DNA from: Nocardia aurantiaca
GTDB lineage: Bacteria; Actinomycetota; Actinomycetes; Mycobacteriales; Mycobacteriaceae
Length of the DNA stretch: 64,000 nt
Reading direction: 5' to 3'
Assembly (NCBI RefSeq): GCF_009708175.1
Contig: NZ_WMBB01000001.1
Location: forward strand, 248,001 to 312,000
Shown: positions 50,422-58,573 of the stretch, in pieces
Layout of the letters: the number at the start of each line of letters is the position of its first letter
Position numbering within the stretch: position 1 is the stretch's first letter
Program-made: the position numbers and the translations under genes
The notes under the pieces: model-generated
What the model saw: only the letters and a program-made list of their open reading frames with translations
Told to the model about the DNA's origin: nothing
Databases searched by the model: none

Positions 50422-50757
50422 CTAGCCCTCAGGGTAGAAGACGAACAGGGTGCAGCCCGTGGTTGTCGAGGGGACGTGCCAGGAACCGGCGGGGGCGTGC
50501 AGGAAGGTTCCGGCGGGGTAGTCGCGAGCGCCGTCGTTGAAGACACCCGAGATCACGTACACCTCCTCGGGGCCGGGCTCATGGAGGTCGCGGTGGGGCC
50601 AGCAGGTCCGGGGATCCATCTCCAGCACGTGCGCGCTCGCGCCGGACGGCCCCTTCCAGAGCGGGCGCACGCGAACGCCTGGAAAGAGTTCGCGCACAGG
50701 GGCTTCCGTGCCGGTGGCGGACGTGTAGCCGGGCTGGGTGAGGATTTCCGGATGCAT
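50422..50757 (-). CDS. cupin-domain protein (ChrR-like)
   Basis: A 111-residue single cupin. Motif 1: CWPHRDLHEPGPEEVYVISG (His, His and Glu as metal ligands); motif 2: YPAGTFLHAPAGSWHVP (His). The pattern fits ChrR-like or oxalate/quercetinase-like small cupins binding Zn, Mn or Fe. ATG 50757 is 72 bases from the divergent AraC-family regulator, which likely controls it. Confidence 0.85.
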   Translation of the reverse strand: MHPEILTQPGYTSATGTEAPVRELFPGVRVRPLWKGPSGASAHVLEMDPRTCWPHRDLHEPGPEEVYVISGVFNDGARDYPAGTFLHAPAGSWHVPSTTTGCTLFVFYPEG

Positions 50758-50828
50758 GCCACCCAGGGTGTCGGGCGTGCGGCGAACGGCACAGTGTCAG
50801 CAATGACGTCATGGGGTACTTTCCTGCC

Positions 50829-51764
50829 ATGCATCGCGTGATGGCCCTGGTGCGACCGGTGCAGTCGACCTTCGAACTCGGCTGTGCCGCCGAGGTATTC
50901 GGCACCGCGCGGGTAGGCGTGCCCAACCACTACGAATTCGGCGTGTGCACCGAGCATCCCGGCCCGGTGCCGACGACGGCCGGATACACGCTCAAGGTGG
51001 CGCGGGGGCTTGCGGCGCTGGCCGCCGCTGACACCGTGATCATTCCCGGCTGGTCGCCCATCGACGCGCCGCTCTCCGATCGCGTACGCCGCGCCCTGCT
51101 CGGCGCACATGCCCGTGGCGCTCGGATCGCCACGATCTGCTCGGGCGTCTTCGCCTTGGCGCGCACCGGATTATTGGACGGCAGGTCCGCCACCACGCAC
51201 TGGGCGCGGGCCGAACAGCTGCGAAAGGAGTTTCCCCGGATACGCGTGGAGCCGGACGTTCTCTACGTGGACCACGGCGACGTCGCGACCAGCGCCGGTG
51301 CGGGCGCGGGCATCGACCTGTGCCTGCATCTGGTTCGCCGCGATCACGGCGCCGCCCATGCCGCACTGCTGGCCCGGCACATGGTGATGCCTCCTCATCG
51401 CGAGGGCGGCCAGACCCAATACGCACCCACCCCACAGCCCACCGACGCACTCGATGGCCTGCTCGACTGGGTGGATGAGCGGCTGGCAACCCCGCTCTCC
51501 CTGCGCGACATGGCCTCTCATCTCCATGTCTCACCCCGCACCCTCGCCCGTCGCTTCGCCGATCAACTCGGCACGAGCCCGGGCGCGTGGCTCCTGACCC
51601 GCCGGGTGGCGGCGGCACGCACACTGCTCGAGGACACGGATCTGCCGGTGGAAGCGATCGCGACCCGGGTCGGCCTCGCTTCGGCGGTCAACCTGCGCCG
51701 CCGTTTCCGCGCGCAGGTGGGCACGACTCCGGGCGCGTATCGGAGGGCGTTCCGGATCTCATGA
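50829..51764 (+). CDS. GATase1/DJ-1-like AraC-family transcriptional regulator
   Basis: A 311-residue FtrA/GlxA-type regulator. The N-terminal DJ-1/PfpI domain (about 1-170) keeps the elbow Cys in ATICSGVFAL; the C-terminal AraC double helix-turn-helix (about 205-305) shows LSLRDMASHLHVSPRTLARRFADQLG and VEAIATRVGLASAVNLRRRFRAQVG. ATG 50829 was taken; there is no strong ribosome site. Probable target is the divergent cupin gene. Its 3' end overlaps the convergent methyltransferase gene by 77 bases. Confidence 0.92.
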   Translation: MHRVMALVRPVQSTFELGCAAEVFGTARVGVPNHYEFGVCTEHPGPVPTTAGYTLKVARGLAALAAADTVIIPGWSPIDAPLSDRVRRALLGAHARGARIATICSGVFALARTGLLDGRSATTHWARAEQLRKEFPRIRVEPDVLYVDHGDVATSAGAGAGIDLCLHLVRRDHGAAHAALLARHMVMPPHREGGQTQYAPTPQPTDALDGLLDWVDERLATPLSLRDMASHLHVSPRTLARRFADQLGTSPGAWLLTRRVAAARTLLEDTDLPVEAIATRVGLASAVNLRRRFRAQVGTTPGAYRRAFRIS

Positions 51765-52599
51765 GACGTCGGGCCGTGGGCTGGGCCTCCTTGACCGCGG
51801 ACAGACCGTAGAGCACCGGGATGATCGGGTCGGTGGGCGGCAGACGCCACCAGCCGTTGTCGGTGGGGATCATCTGGGGCCAGCGCGGCCAGGGCAGGGT
51901 GTCGGTTTCGGTGAGGCCGGTGATGCGCAGGTCCGCGGCGAGCAGTGCGTTGATGACTTCGCCGAGACCGTGCCGCCATTCGTAGGCGGTCGTGTCCGTG
52001 ATGAGGTCCGGACCGTCGGTGTAGGTGTGCACGCTGTCGCGGCGCAGCGCGCCGCGGCCCGCGAGGTAGTCATCGTGCAGCATGAGCTGTCCCGGCTCCA
52101 CGCCGGGCGGCGGGGTGGGGCCGAGCGAGTGCAACAGGGGGTGGAATTCCAGCAGGTAGACCATGCCGCCCGGGCGCAGCAGGTCGGCGATGACGCGTGC
52201 CCAGCGCGGCAGGTCGGGCAGGTAGCAGAGCGCGCCCTTGCCGGTGTAGACGATGTCGAATTGCCTTTCGCCCAAGGCCTCTCGTGCGTGGTAGACGTCG
52301 GCGCACACGTATTCGACCGCGTCCCCGACCAATTCGCGCGCGTGGCGGACCGATTCCGCCGAGAAGTCCAGGCCCACCGCGCGGGCACCGCGACGCGCGA
52401 ATTCGATTGTCTCCGTGCCCAGATGGCATTGCAGGTGCACGATGTCGAGGTCGCGCACGTCGCCGAGGACATCCCATTCGAAGGGTGCGAACCAGTAGCT
52501 CGAATCTCGATCGCGGTAGAAGCTGCTGGCGGCGTGAATGCCCGCGCGGGCATCCCAGTTCCGCCGATTCGCCGACAACGGATCTGTCACGGTCGCCAT
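51688..52599 (-). CDS. SAM-dependent methyltransferase
   Basis: A 303-residue class I methyltransferase. The SAM motif region is DIVHLQCHLGTETIEFARRGARAVGLDFSAESVRHAREL, with Asp in GLDFS; motif II FDIVYTGKGALCYLPDLPRW and motif III LLRPGGMVYLLEFHPLL follow. ATG 52599 begins MATVTDPLSANRRNWDAR; the longer frame is not supported. The last 26 residues, within the overlap with the AraC gene, are Pro/Arg-rich and probably extra. Substrate unknown. Confidence 0.88.
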   Translation of the reverse strand: MATVTDPLSANRRNWDARAGIHAASSFYRDRDSSYWFAPFEWDVLGDVRDLDIVHLQCHLGTETIEFARRGARAVGLDFSAESVRHARELVGDAVEYVCADVYHAREALGERQFDIVYTGKGALCYLPDLPRWARVIADLLRPGGMVYLLEFHPLLHSLGPTPPPGVEPGQLMLHDDYLAGRGALRRDSVHTYTDGPDLITDTTAYEWRHGLGEVINALLAADLRITGLTETDTLPWPRWPQMIPTDNGWWRLPPTDPIIPVLYGLSAVKEAQPTARRLMRSGTPSDTRPESCPPARGNGGAG

Positions 52600-52784
52600 G
52601 ATAGGCACGCCTCGGGGCAGAGGCTCGACGCCATGAGCGAGGTGGTTCCGGTCGCGGCGTCGGCTACGTACCGTTAGTTTGAGGGCGGATGCCCGCAATC
52701 GCAGGGGTGGACGAGGAGGTCCCGGGTGGAATCGAGACGCGCGCACGCTGAATCGCTGGTCGTGCCGAGCGGGGGTGGCCGCGC

Positions 52785-54404
52785 ATGACACTCGGGCTGA
52801 TCAGGTCGGTGGGGGAGCGGGCCTATCTGGAGGCGGAATCGGCCCGGCTGGTGCTGGAGGCCGGGCTGGCCCGGCTGGAATCGCCGACGGTGCTGCTGTC
52901 GGCGGCCACCGCCATGCTGCGGTACGGCACGCTGGCGGCGGGGCTGCGCTTGTCGGCGGCCCGGTACGGCGGGCGAACCGCGGTCATCGACGAACTCGGC
53001 GAGCTGACCTTCGCCGAACTCGAGGACCGGTCGAATCGGCTCGCCAATGCCTGGCGCGAGCGCGGCCTGAAACCTCGCGAGGGCGTCGCGATCCTGGCGC
53101 GCAACCATCGCGGCCTGCTCGAGGCTATCTTCGCCGCCGCCAAGTGCGGGGCCCGGATCATCCTGCTCAATACCGATTTCGCGGGCCCGCAGATTCGTGA
53201 CGTGGCCACCCGTGAGGGCACCGACCTGCTCGTCTACGACGACGAGTACGCCCACATGCTCGACGAGGTGAGCCCGAAGCGCGGCAGCTACCGGGCCTGG
53301 ATCGAGATGCCGCGCGAGGACAGTCTCGAATTCCTCATCGAGACCGGCACACCCGGCGCGCCGCCCGCGCCCGGCGCGGAGCCCAAGATCATCCTGCTGA
53401 CCAGCGGCACCACCGGTACGCCGAAGGGCGCCCCGCGCGCGGAGCCGAAATCCCTGCTGTCCCTGGGCGGTCTGCTGTCCAAGGTCCCGTTCCGCGTGAA
53501 CGAGATGACCGAGTGCTGCGCCCCCATGTTCCACACCTTCGGATTCGCCTGCGCCATGCTGACTCTCGGCTTCGGCTCGACCCTGGTGATCCGCCGCCGC
53601 TTCGACCCGCAGGCCGCCATCGACTCCATGGCGCGGCATCGGGCCACCACCGTGATCGCCGTGCCGGTCATGCTGGCCCGCATGATCGACCTGGGTGGCC
53701 GGGCGCTGGCCGGGCGCGACCTGTCCGCGCTGCGCATCATCTTCGTGGGCGGATCCCAGCTGGGCGCACAGCTGTGCCGGGAGGTCACGGCGGTGTTCGG
53801 GCCGGTCGTCTACAACCTGTACGGGTCGACGGAGGTCGCCTACGCCACCATCGCCACCCCCGCGGATCTGTCCGAAGAGCCCGGGTGCGTGGGCAAACCG
53901 GTGCTCGGGGCGCGAGTGGAGATTCTCGACGACCGTGGGCGCAAAGTGCCCAACGGCGCGACCGGTCGCATCTTCGTCGGGAACAACATCCAGTTCGAGG
54001 GCTACACCGGCGGCGGCCACAAGGAGATCATCCACGGACTCATGTCCTCCGGCGATGTCGGCCACTTCGACAGCGCGGGCAGGCTTTTCATCGACGGCCG
54101 CGACGACGACATGATCGTCTCCGGCGGGGAGAACGTCTTCCCGGCGGAAGTCGAGGAGCTGCTCTATACGCACCCGTCGGTGCGTGAGGCCGCCGTCATC
54201 GGCGTTGCGGACGAGCAGTTCGGTGCGCGTCTGAAGGCCTTCGTGGTCGTGCACGACGGCCACAGCTGCACCGAGACCGAGGTCAAGGACTTCGTGAAGG
54301 CAAACCTGGCCCGCTACAAGGTCCCCCGCGAGGTGATCTTCCTGGCCGAGCTGCCGCGTAACCCCGCCGGCAAGGTGCTCAAGCGCAGACTGCAGGACGC
54401 CTGA
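52785..54404 (+). CDS. acyl-CoA synthetase (FadD family)
   Basis: A 539-residue ANL ligase. LLTSGTTGTPKGAPR is the P-loop; YNLYGSTEVAYATI the A5 motif; SSGDVGHFDSAGRLFIDGRDDDMIVSGGENVFPAEVE the A7-A8 region; and RNPAGKVLKRRL the A10 Lys. The leading 55 residues (LIRSVGERAYLEAES) are a hydrophobic helix-rich extension common in mycobacterial FadD2/FadD12-like proteins, so the enzyme may sit at the membrane. Convergent with the EF-hand gene, seven bases apart. Confidence 0.92.
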   Translation: MTLGLIRSVGERAYLEAESARLVLEAGLARLESPTVLLSAATAMLRYGTLAAGLRLSAARYGGRTAVIDELGELTFAELEDRSNRLANAWRERGLKPREGVAILARNHRGLLEAIFAAAKCGARIILLNTDFAGPQIRDVATREGTDLLVYDDEYAHMLDEVSPKRGSYRAWIEMPREDSLEFLIETGTPGAPPAPGAEPKIILLTSGTTGTPKGAPRAEPKSLLSLGGLLSKVPFRVNEMTECCAPMFHTFGFACAMLTLGFGSTLVIRRRFDPQAAIDSMARHRATTVIAVPVMLARMIDLGGRALAGRDLSALRIIFVGGSQLGAQLCREVTAVFGPVVYNLYGSTEVAYATIATPADLSEEPGCVGKPVLGARVEILDDRGRKVPNGATGRIFVGNNIQFEGYTGGGHKEIIHGLMSSGDVGHFDSAGRLFIDGRDDDMIVSGGENVFPAEVEELLYTHPSVREAAVIGVADEQFGARLKAFVVVHDGHSCTETEVKDFVKANLARYKVPREVIFLAELPRNPAGKVLKRRLQDA

Positions 54405-54411
54405 CGCGGGG

Positions 54412-54834
54412 CTATTCGGCCAGCCGGGCCAGCAGGGCCGTGAACTCGGCGCGGGAGAGGAACCCGTCGCCGTCCAGATCCGCGGCCGCCAGCAGGGTTT
54501 CGGCGGACTCGTCCGTGAGGTTCGGGCAGGTGCGCAGCAGTGACTCCAGCTCGTCGAGTTCGATGAGCTCGTTGCGATTGACGTCGAAGGTCTCGAACGC
54601 CGCGTCGGCGTCGACGATCTCGGGATCGCGCCCCAGCCGGGCCGCCTCGAACTCGGCCCGCGAGATGAGCCAGTCCCCGTCGGTATCGGCCGCGGCGACC
54701 AAGCGCTCCACCGCATCGGCGTCGATGTCGAGCCCGAGCGCGGTGATCCCGGCGAGAATGTCGTCCGCGGAGATGAGCCCGTCGCCGTCCTGGTCCCACA
54801 GGTCGAAGGTGTCGGCGGGCTGTTCACTGGCCAC
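54412..54834 (-). CDS. calerythrin-like EF-hand Ca2+-binding protein
   Basis: A 140-residue protein with four EF-hand loops: DQDGDGLISADD, DTDGDWLISRAE, DVNRNELIELDE and DLDGDGFLSRAE. The third loop is atypical (N at position 3 and R at 4), and may bind weakly. The acidic, all-helical protein should act as a cytosolic calcium buffer or sensor like calerythrin. GTG 54834 has GAGGAG upstream; the longer frame to 54885 is not supported. Divergent from the Ser/Thr kinase gene, which raises the possibility of a calcium-linked signalling unit. Confidence 0.92.
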   Translation of the reverse strand: MASEQPADTFDLWDQDGDGLISADDILAGITALGLDIDADAVERLVAAADTDGDWLISRAEFEAARLGRDPEIVDADAAFETFDVNRNELIELDELESLLRTCPNLTDESAETLLAAADLDGDGFLSRAEFTALLARLAE

Positions 54835-55030
54835 GGGCGCTCCTCGGTGGATGGACAGAGTGCTGCGAAGTGAATTCGACCGCACCGCGGCGCACCGGTC
54901 AACCCGAAACTCCCGAGCCGCCTCGAACTGTTCCAGGGTCCCGCTCCGGCGGGCTTCCGCACGCTGTGTTTCCGGTACCGGAGCCGTATGCTGAGCACCT
55001 CGCAGTACGCGGTCAGCAACGGGAGGACAG

Positions 55031-56737
55031 GTGCCGGGGGAGGTCAGGCTCGGCCATTATCGACTCGTCAAGTTGCTCGGGCGAGGCGGGATGGGGCAGG
55101 TGTGGCTGGCCGAGGACACGCATCTCGAGCGGGAAGTGGCGTTGAAGCTGCTGCCCACCGAGCTCGCCACGGACGAGGACTATCGGCGGCGGTTCGAGCG
55201 GGAGGCCCGGCTGGCGGCGCGGCTGCGCGGGCCGCACGTGGTGCCGATCCACGCGTTCGGGGAACTCGACGGCCGCCTGTACATCGACATGGAGCTGATC
55301 GAGGGCTCCGATCTGGGCAAGACGCTGCGCGAGGCGGGAGCTCTCCCACCCGACCGCGCGGTCGACCTCATCACGCAGATCGCCGAGGCCCTCGATATGG
55401 CGCACAGGGCGGGCCTGGTCCACCGGGATGTGAAGCCCTCCAATGTCCTCACCCTCCCCAACGGTTTCGCCTATCTCATCGACTTCGGCATCGCCCGCGG
55501 CGTCGGCCAGGCCACCATCACCTCGACCGGCATCGCCGTCGGCACCTGGGCCTACATGGCTCCCGAACGCTACTCCGGCACCGAGGACCTCCGCTCCGAC
55601 GTCTACTCTCTGGCCTGTCTACTCTACGAAACCCTCACCGGCGCCAAGCCTTTCGGCCACACCGATCCGGTCCAGCAGGTGGCCGCGCACCTCACCTCCG
55701 ATCCGCCCCGCGCCAGCGACCGCAACTCCCTCATCCCGGCCGCCCTCGACGCCGTCATGGTCCGCGGTCTCGCCAAGGACCCCGCCCACCGCTTTCCCAG
55801 CGCCGGCGCCCTCGCCGCCGCCGCCCGCGCTGCCCTGGAATCCCAGCCGGCCCCGCGCCCGAGCCCACATCGCCCGGCCGATCCGACCGCGAAATGGGAC
55901 AGCGGAGATCCGTTCCCGAGCTACGGCTCCGGCCCCGCCGCGCGATATGCGGCAATCACGCCGCCACCGGCCCGAAACCCCACCTCGTCGCCCTACGCCT
56001 ACACCGCGATGACACCCCCACCCGGTGGACCGTCCCCGAATGCGACGCCCCCACCCGGCCCGGGCTCGACCCCCGCCGGTCCAACGCAGATGCCCGCTGC
56101 CGGTGCATCCGACGGTGGGATGGCAGCCGCTGCAACGCCGCCGTCCAGCGACATGCGGTCGGGCGCAATGCCTGCCTCCGGCGTGTGGCCCGCGGGTTCG
56201 GCCTCGTCGGGTGGGCGACCGGTCGGCGCGACACCGCCACCGGGCCGAGGGTCGCCGGGCTCGGTGTATCCCGTCGGTGGAGCGGTCGGGGCCGCGGCGT
56301 CTGTGCCGGGGCCGCCACCGGGCGTCGCTGGTCTGGGGAGCGTGCCGACCGGGATTGCGGGCGGCAGCGCTCCGCCGTCCAGCGCACCGCCGTTCGGTGG
56401 AATGTCCACGGGCGCGGTGCCGGGCGGCTCGGGCTATGTGTCGCCGTATGCGGCGGGTGCGCGGCCCACCCTCGCCGCCTATTCCGGGATTGTCGGAAAA
56501 CCGATGGAGCGGGCGCGGATTCGGCCATGGCAGCCGGTGTGGTGGGTGGTGCTGGCGCTGTGCACGTTGTTCTTCGCGATCATGACCGTCGGGGTGTTGG
56601 GGGTGACCTTCACCGAGGGATTCGGCGATGCGCTGACGACGGTGATCGCGTATCTGGTCTTCGTCGGGCCGTTGTTCGCGTTCGCGGCGCTGGTGATACG
56701 GGAGATTCGGAAGTTCCGGGCCGAGCGCGGGCGATAG
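55031..56737 (+). CDS. Ser/Thr protein kinase with Pro/Ala-rich linker and two C-terminal helices
   Basis: A 568-residue Hanks-type kinase. Catalytic domain about 8-265: GRGGMGQVW (P-loop), VALKLL (Lys), LVHRDVKPSN (HRD), LIDFGIA (DFG), GTWAYMAPE and DVYSLACLLYE. Then about 230 residues of Pro/Gly/Ala/Ser-rich linker, and two membrane helices near 500-555 (WWVVLALCTLFFAIMTVGVLG; VIAYLVFVGPLFAFAALVI). There is no extracellular PASTA sensor, unlike PknB. GTG 55031 has GGGAGG. Monocistronic, ended by a strong hairpin. Confidence 0.93.
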   Translation: MPGEVRLGHYRLVKLLGRGGMGQVWLAEDTHLEREVALKLLPTELATDEDYRRRFEREARLAARLRGPHVVPIHAFGELDGRLYIDMELIEGSDLGKTLREAGALPPDRAVDLITQIAEALDMAHRAGLVHRDVKPSNVLTLPNGFAYLIDFGIARGVGQATITSTGIAVGTWAYMAPERYSGTEDLRSDVYSLACLLYETLTGAKPFGHTDPVQQVAAHLTSDPPRASDRNSLIPAALDAVMVRGLAKDPAHRFPSAGALAAAARAALESQPAPRPSPHRPADPTAKWDSGDPFPSYGSGPAARYAAITPPPARNPTSSPYAYTAMTPPPGGPSPNATPPPGPGSTPAGPTQMPAAGASDGGMAAAATPPSSDMRSGAMPASGVWPAGSASSGGRPVGATPPPGRGSPGSVYPVGGAVGAAASVPGPPPGVAGLGSVPTGIAGGSAPPSSAPPFGGMSTGAVPGGSGYVSPYAAGARPTLAAYSGIVGKPMERARIRPWQPVWWVVLALCTLFFAIMTVGVLGVTFTEGFGDALTTVIAYLVFVGPLFAFAALVIREIRKFRAERGR

Positions 56738-56755
56738 GTCCGGGAAGCGTGAAAA

Positions 56756-56792
56756 CGATTCGGCGCGACCGGGTTGCGGTCGCGCCGAATCG
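56756..56792. terminator. bidirectional terminator
   Basis: A perfect 15-bp stem (56756-56770 with 56778-56792) and a GGGTTGC loop between the kinase stop and the convergent SCO5389-family gene stop. Confidence 0.75.
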
Positions 56793-56800
56793 ATGGGCGC

Positions 56801-57193
56801 TCAGCAGTTGCGGAGTTCGGGACTCTGGTTGAGGAGCTGGGCGCGGGTGGAGATGAAGGTGGTGTAGGTGTCGCCGCCTACCGAGGACAGCGGGAAGGCC
56901 GCCACCCGGTGGCAGTTCTGGAAGGCGAGCTTGACGCCGAAGTGGCGTTCCAGGCCGCCGCGGATGGCGTCGGAGGCCATGGCGCGCAGCAGCTGGCCGC
57001 GGGCGGTCTCATCCGGCGGTGGAATGGTGTTGTCGGCGAATTCCGCTGTGCCGGACCGCAGATCCGCGGCTACCCGGCTGACGACCTCGTAGGCGTAGGG
57101 CAGCGAATTACGGACGCATTCGACGAACTCTGCGTCGCTGACTTCACCGCGTTCGGCACGCTCGAGTAGTGCGGTGGGTACGTCGAGTGACAT
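56801..57193 (-). CDS. SCO5389-family protein, function unknown
   Basis: A 130-residue protein starting MSLDVPTALLERAERGEV and with DAEFVECVRNSLPYAY, IPPPDETARGQLLRAMASDAIRG, FGVKLAFQNCHRVAAFP and LLNQSPELRNC, closely matching a family conserved in Streptomyces and relatives (SCO5389 type). It is soluble and alpha-rich; no catalytic motif is known. ATG 57193 has GGAGAG upstream; a TAGAAT at 57231-57236 (minus strand) could be its -10. The C-terminal Cys and internal NCHR are conserved in the family as I recall it. Confidence 0.8.
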   Translation of the reverse strand: MSLDVPTALLERAERGEVSDAEFVECVRNSLPYAYEVVSRVAADLRSGTAEFADNTIPPPDETARGQLLRAMASDAIRGGLERHFGVKLAFQNCHRVAAFPLSSVGGDTYTTFISTRAQLLNQSPELRNC

Positions 57194-57250
57194 ATCGCTC
57201 TCCTCATGGGATGGCGGAAGGTGTCAGCCGATTCTAAACGAAAAACGTTG

Positions 57251-58294
57251 TCAACAAGTCTGGATTCGCCGCGAAAGTACCCGTTCCAGAGCCTTTTTCG
57301 CATCCGTCGACAGCGCGCGCACCAGCTCGCCCGCCGGTAGCTCCGGTGCCAGCGAATGCGTCTGACCTGCCCAGAGATTCACCGCGTCGGCATTGCCGGC
57401 GGCCCGGGCGGTGGCCCGCAAAGGCCCGGTGGCGTAATGGATCTCGGGGTAGGCGACGGGCGCGTCCGGATGTTCCACCATGAACCGGTTGCGCAGCCCT
57501 CGCGCCCGCCGCCCGGTGAAGGCGCGGGTCAGCATGGTCGGCGTCGCCGCGGTGATGGCCTCCCGGACGAGCGGCGCGGTCCCGGCCTCGGGGCAGCGCA
57601 GGAACACGGTGCCCAGCTGCGCCGCCGCCGCGCCCGCGCACAGCGCCCCCGCGACGGCCGCGCCGGTCGCGATGCCGCCGGCCGCGACGATCGGCGCCTC
57701 CACCGCGACGCGCAGCAGTTGCAGCAGGGCCAGCAAGCCGAGGGGATCGGTGAGGTCGTCGGCGGGATCGTCGACGAAGACGCCGCGGTGTCCGCCCGCC
57801 TCCGCGCCCTGCGCGATCAGCACGTCCGCGCCCGCGGCCACCGCCTGCCGGGCCTCGGCCACCGTCGTGACCGTCACCCACACCTCGGACCCGGCCGTGT
57901 GCAGCCGCTCGATCTCCGCACTCGACGGGCAGCCGAAGGTGGTCGACACGACCGGCACCGGATCGGCGATCAGCAGCTCGAGCTTGGCGTCCCAGTCGTC
58001 GCTGTCGTACCGCGGCTCGCCGACCGGGAACTCGGGCGCCAGATTCCGCACATATGTATCGAACCGATCGGACGGACTCGGCTCGGACGGAAAGAACAGG
58101 TTGACCCCGAACGCCCCCGCGGTCAATGCCCGCGTCGCCTTGATTCGCGCGGCCAGTTCGCTCGCGGGCAGATATCCGGCGGCCACGAAACCGAGCCCGC
58201 CGGCCTCGGTGACGGCGGCGGCCAGTTCGGGGGTGGACGGTCCGCCCGCCATGGGGGCAAGAACGATCGGCGTATCCAACTCGTCGAGAATCAT
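57251..58294 (-). CDS. nitronate monooxygenase family protein
   Basis: A 347-residue FMN-dependent TIM-barrel of the 2-nitropropane dioxygenase/NMO class. Diagnostic pieces: PIVLAPMAGGPSTPELAAAVTEAGGLGF, GADVLIAQGAEAGGHRG (the catalytic His), PIVAAGGIATG (FMN phosphate loop) and AAAQLGTVFLRCPE. The enzyme oxidises alkyl nitronates (for example propionate-3-nitronate) and protects against such toxins. ATG 58294 has TGGAG upstream. Stands alone. Confidence 0.92.
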   Translation of the reverse strand: MILDELDTPIVLAPMAGGPSTPELAAAVTEAGGLGFVAAGYLPASELAARIKATRALTAGAFGVNLFFPSEPSPSDRFDTYVRNLAPEFPVGEPRYDSDDWDAKLELLIADPVPVVSTTFGCPSSAEIERLHTAGSEVWVTVTTVAEARQAVAAGADVLIAQGAEAGGHRGVFVDDPADDLTDPLGLLALLQLLRVAVEAPIVAAGGIATGAAVAGALCAGAAAAQLGTVFLRCPEAGTAPLVREAITAATPTMLTRAFTGRRARGLRNRFMVEHPDAPVAYPEIHYATGPLRATARAAGNADAVNLWAGQTHSLAPELPAGELVRALSTDAKKALERVLSRRIQTC

Positions 58295-58329
58295 GAACTC
58301 CAGTCTGCCCGCCGAGGGGTCGCGGCCCG

Positions 58330-58393
58330 CCCCGATTCTGGACTGACGGAGCGGGGGAGCGAAGCGGAGGAGCGGAGGACGGAAGAATCGGGG
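58330..58393. repeat. 10-bp inverted repeat around GAGCGAAGCGGAG copies
   Basis: CCCCGATTCT (58330-58339) and AGAATCGGGG (58384-58393) can pair across 44 bases. Two copies of GGAGCGAAGCGGAGG (58356-58370 and 58415-58429) lie inside and just outside. Such GAGCGAAGC-type repeats occur between genes in actinobacteria; role unknown. Confidence 0.5.
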
Positions 58394-58462
58394 TCACGAG
58401 GCCGCGAACAGCCCGGAGCGAAGCGGAGGGCGATCAAGCTCAGCACAAAAGGTTGCGAAATG

Positions 58463-58493
58463 GTCACAAGGGAGTACTGTTTCCGTCACAGCG
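58463..58493 (+). promoter_or_regulatory. MtrA-like binding site: GTCACA direct repeats
   Basis: GTCACAAGG (58463-58471) and GTCACAGCG (58485-58493) are 22 bp apart, two helical turns. The published mycobacterial MtrA motif is a direct repeat of GTCACAgcg-like sequence. They lie 43-73 bases upstream of the probable transcription start for an M23 peptidase gene, a known class of MtrA target. Confidence 0.6.
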
Positions 58494-58523
58494 ATGCCGA
58501 ATCGTTACCGGACCCCCGAACGC

Positions 58524-58529
58524 TAGGAC
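58524..58529 (+). promoter_or_regulatory. putative -10 box of M23 peptidase gene
   Basis: TAGGAC fits the TAnnnT-like consensus except the last base; transcription would start near 58536, giving a leader of about 38 bases. Confidence 0.35.
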
Positions 58530-58573
58530 TTGCAGTGCCGCTTCACCGAACGACCGAGAACTCCGTAACTGTC

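Noticed and set aside
52674..55019. 781-residue minus-strand frame
   Set aside because: Antisense to the FadD gene and out of frame with the EF-hand gene; low-complexity composition.
57356..58573. N-terminal extension of the M23 peptidase frame
   Set aside because: Antisense to nitronate monooxygenase; the true start lies after the promoter and MtrA-like boxes.
58441..58573. c-di-AMP (ydaO-type) riboswitch before the M23 gene
   Set aside because: This class is known before some wall-hydrolase genes, but the predicted leader is only about 38 bases and the conserved core was not found.
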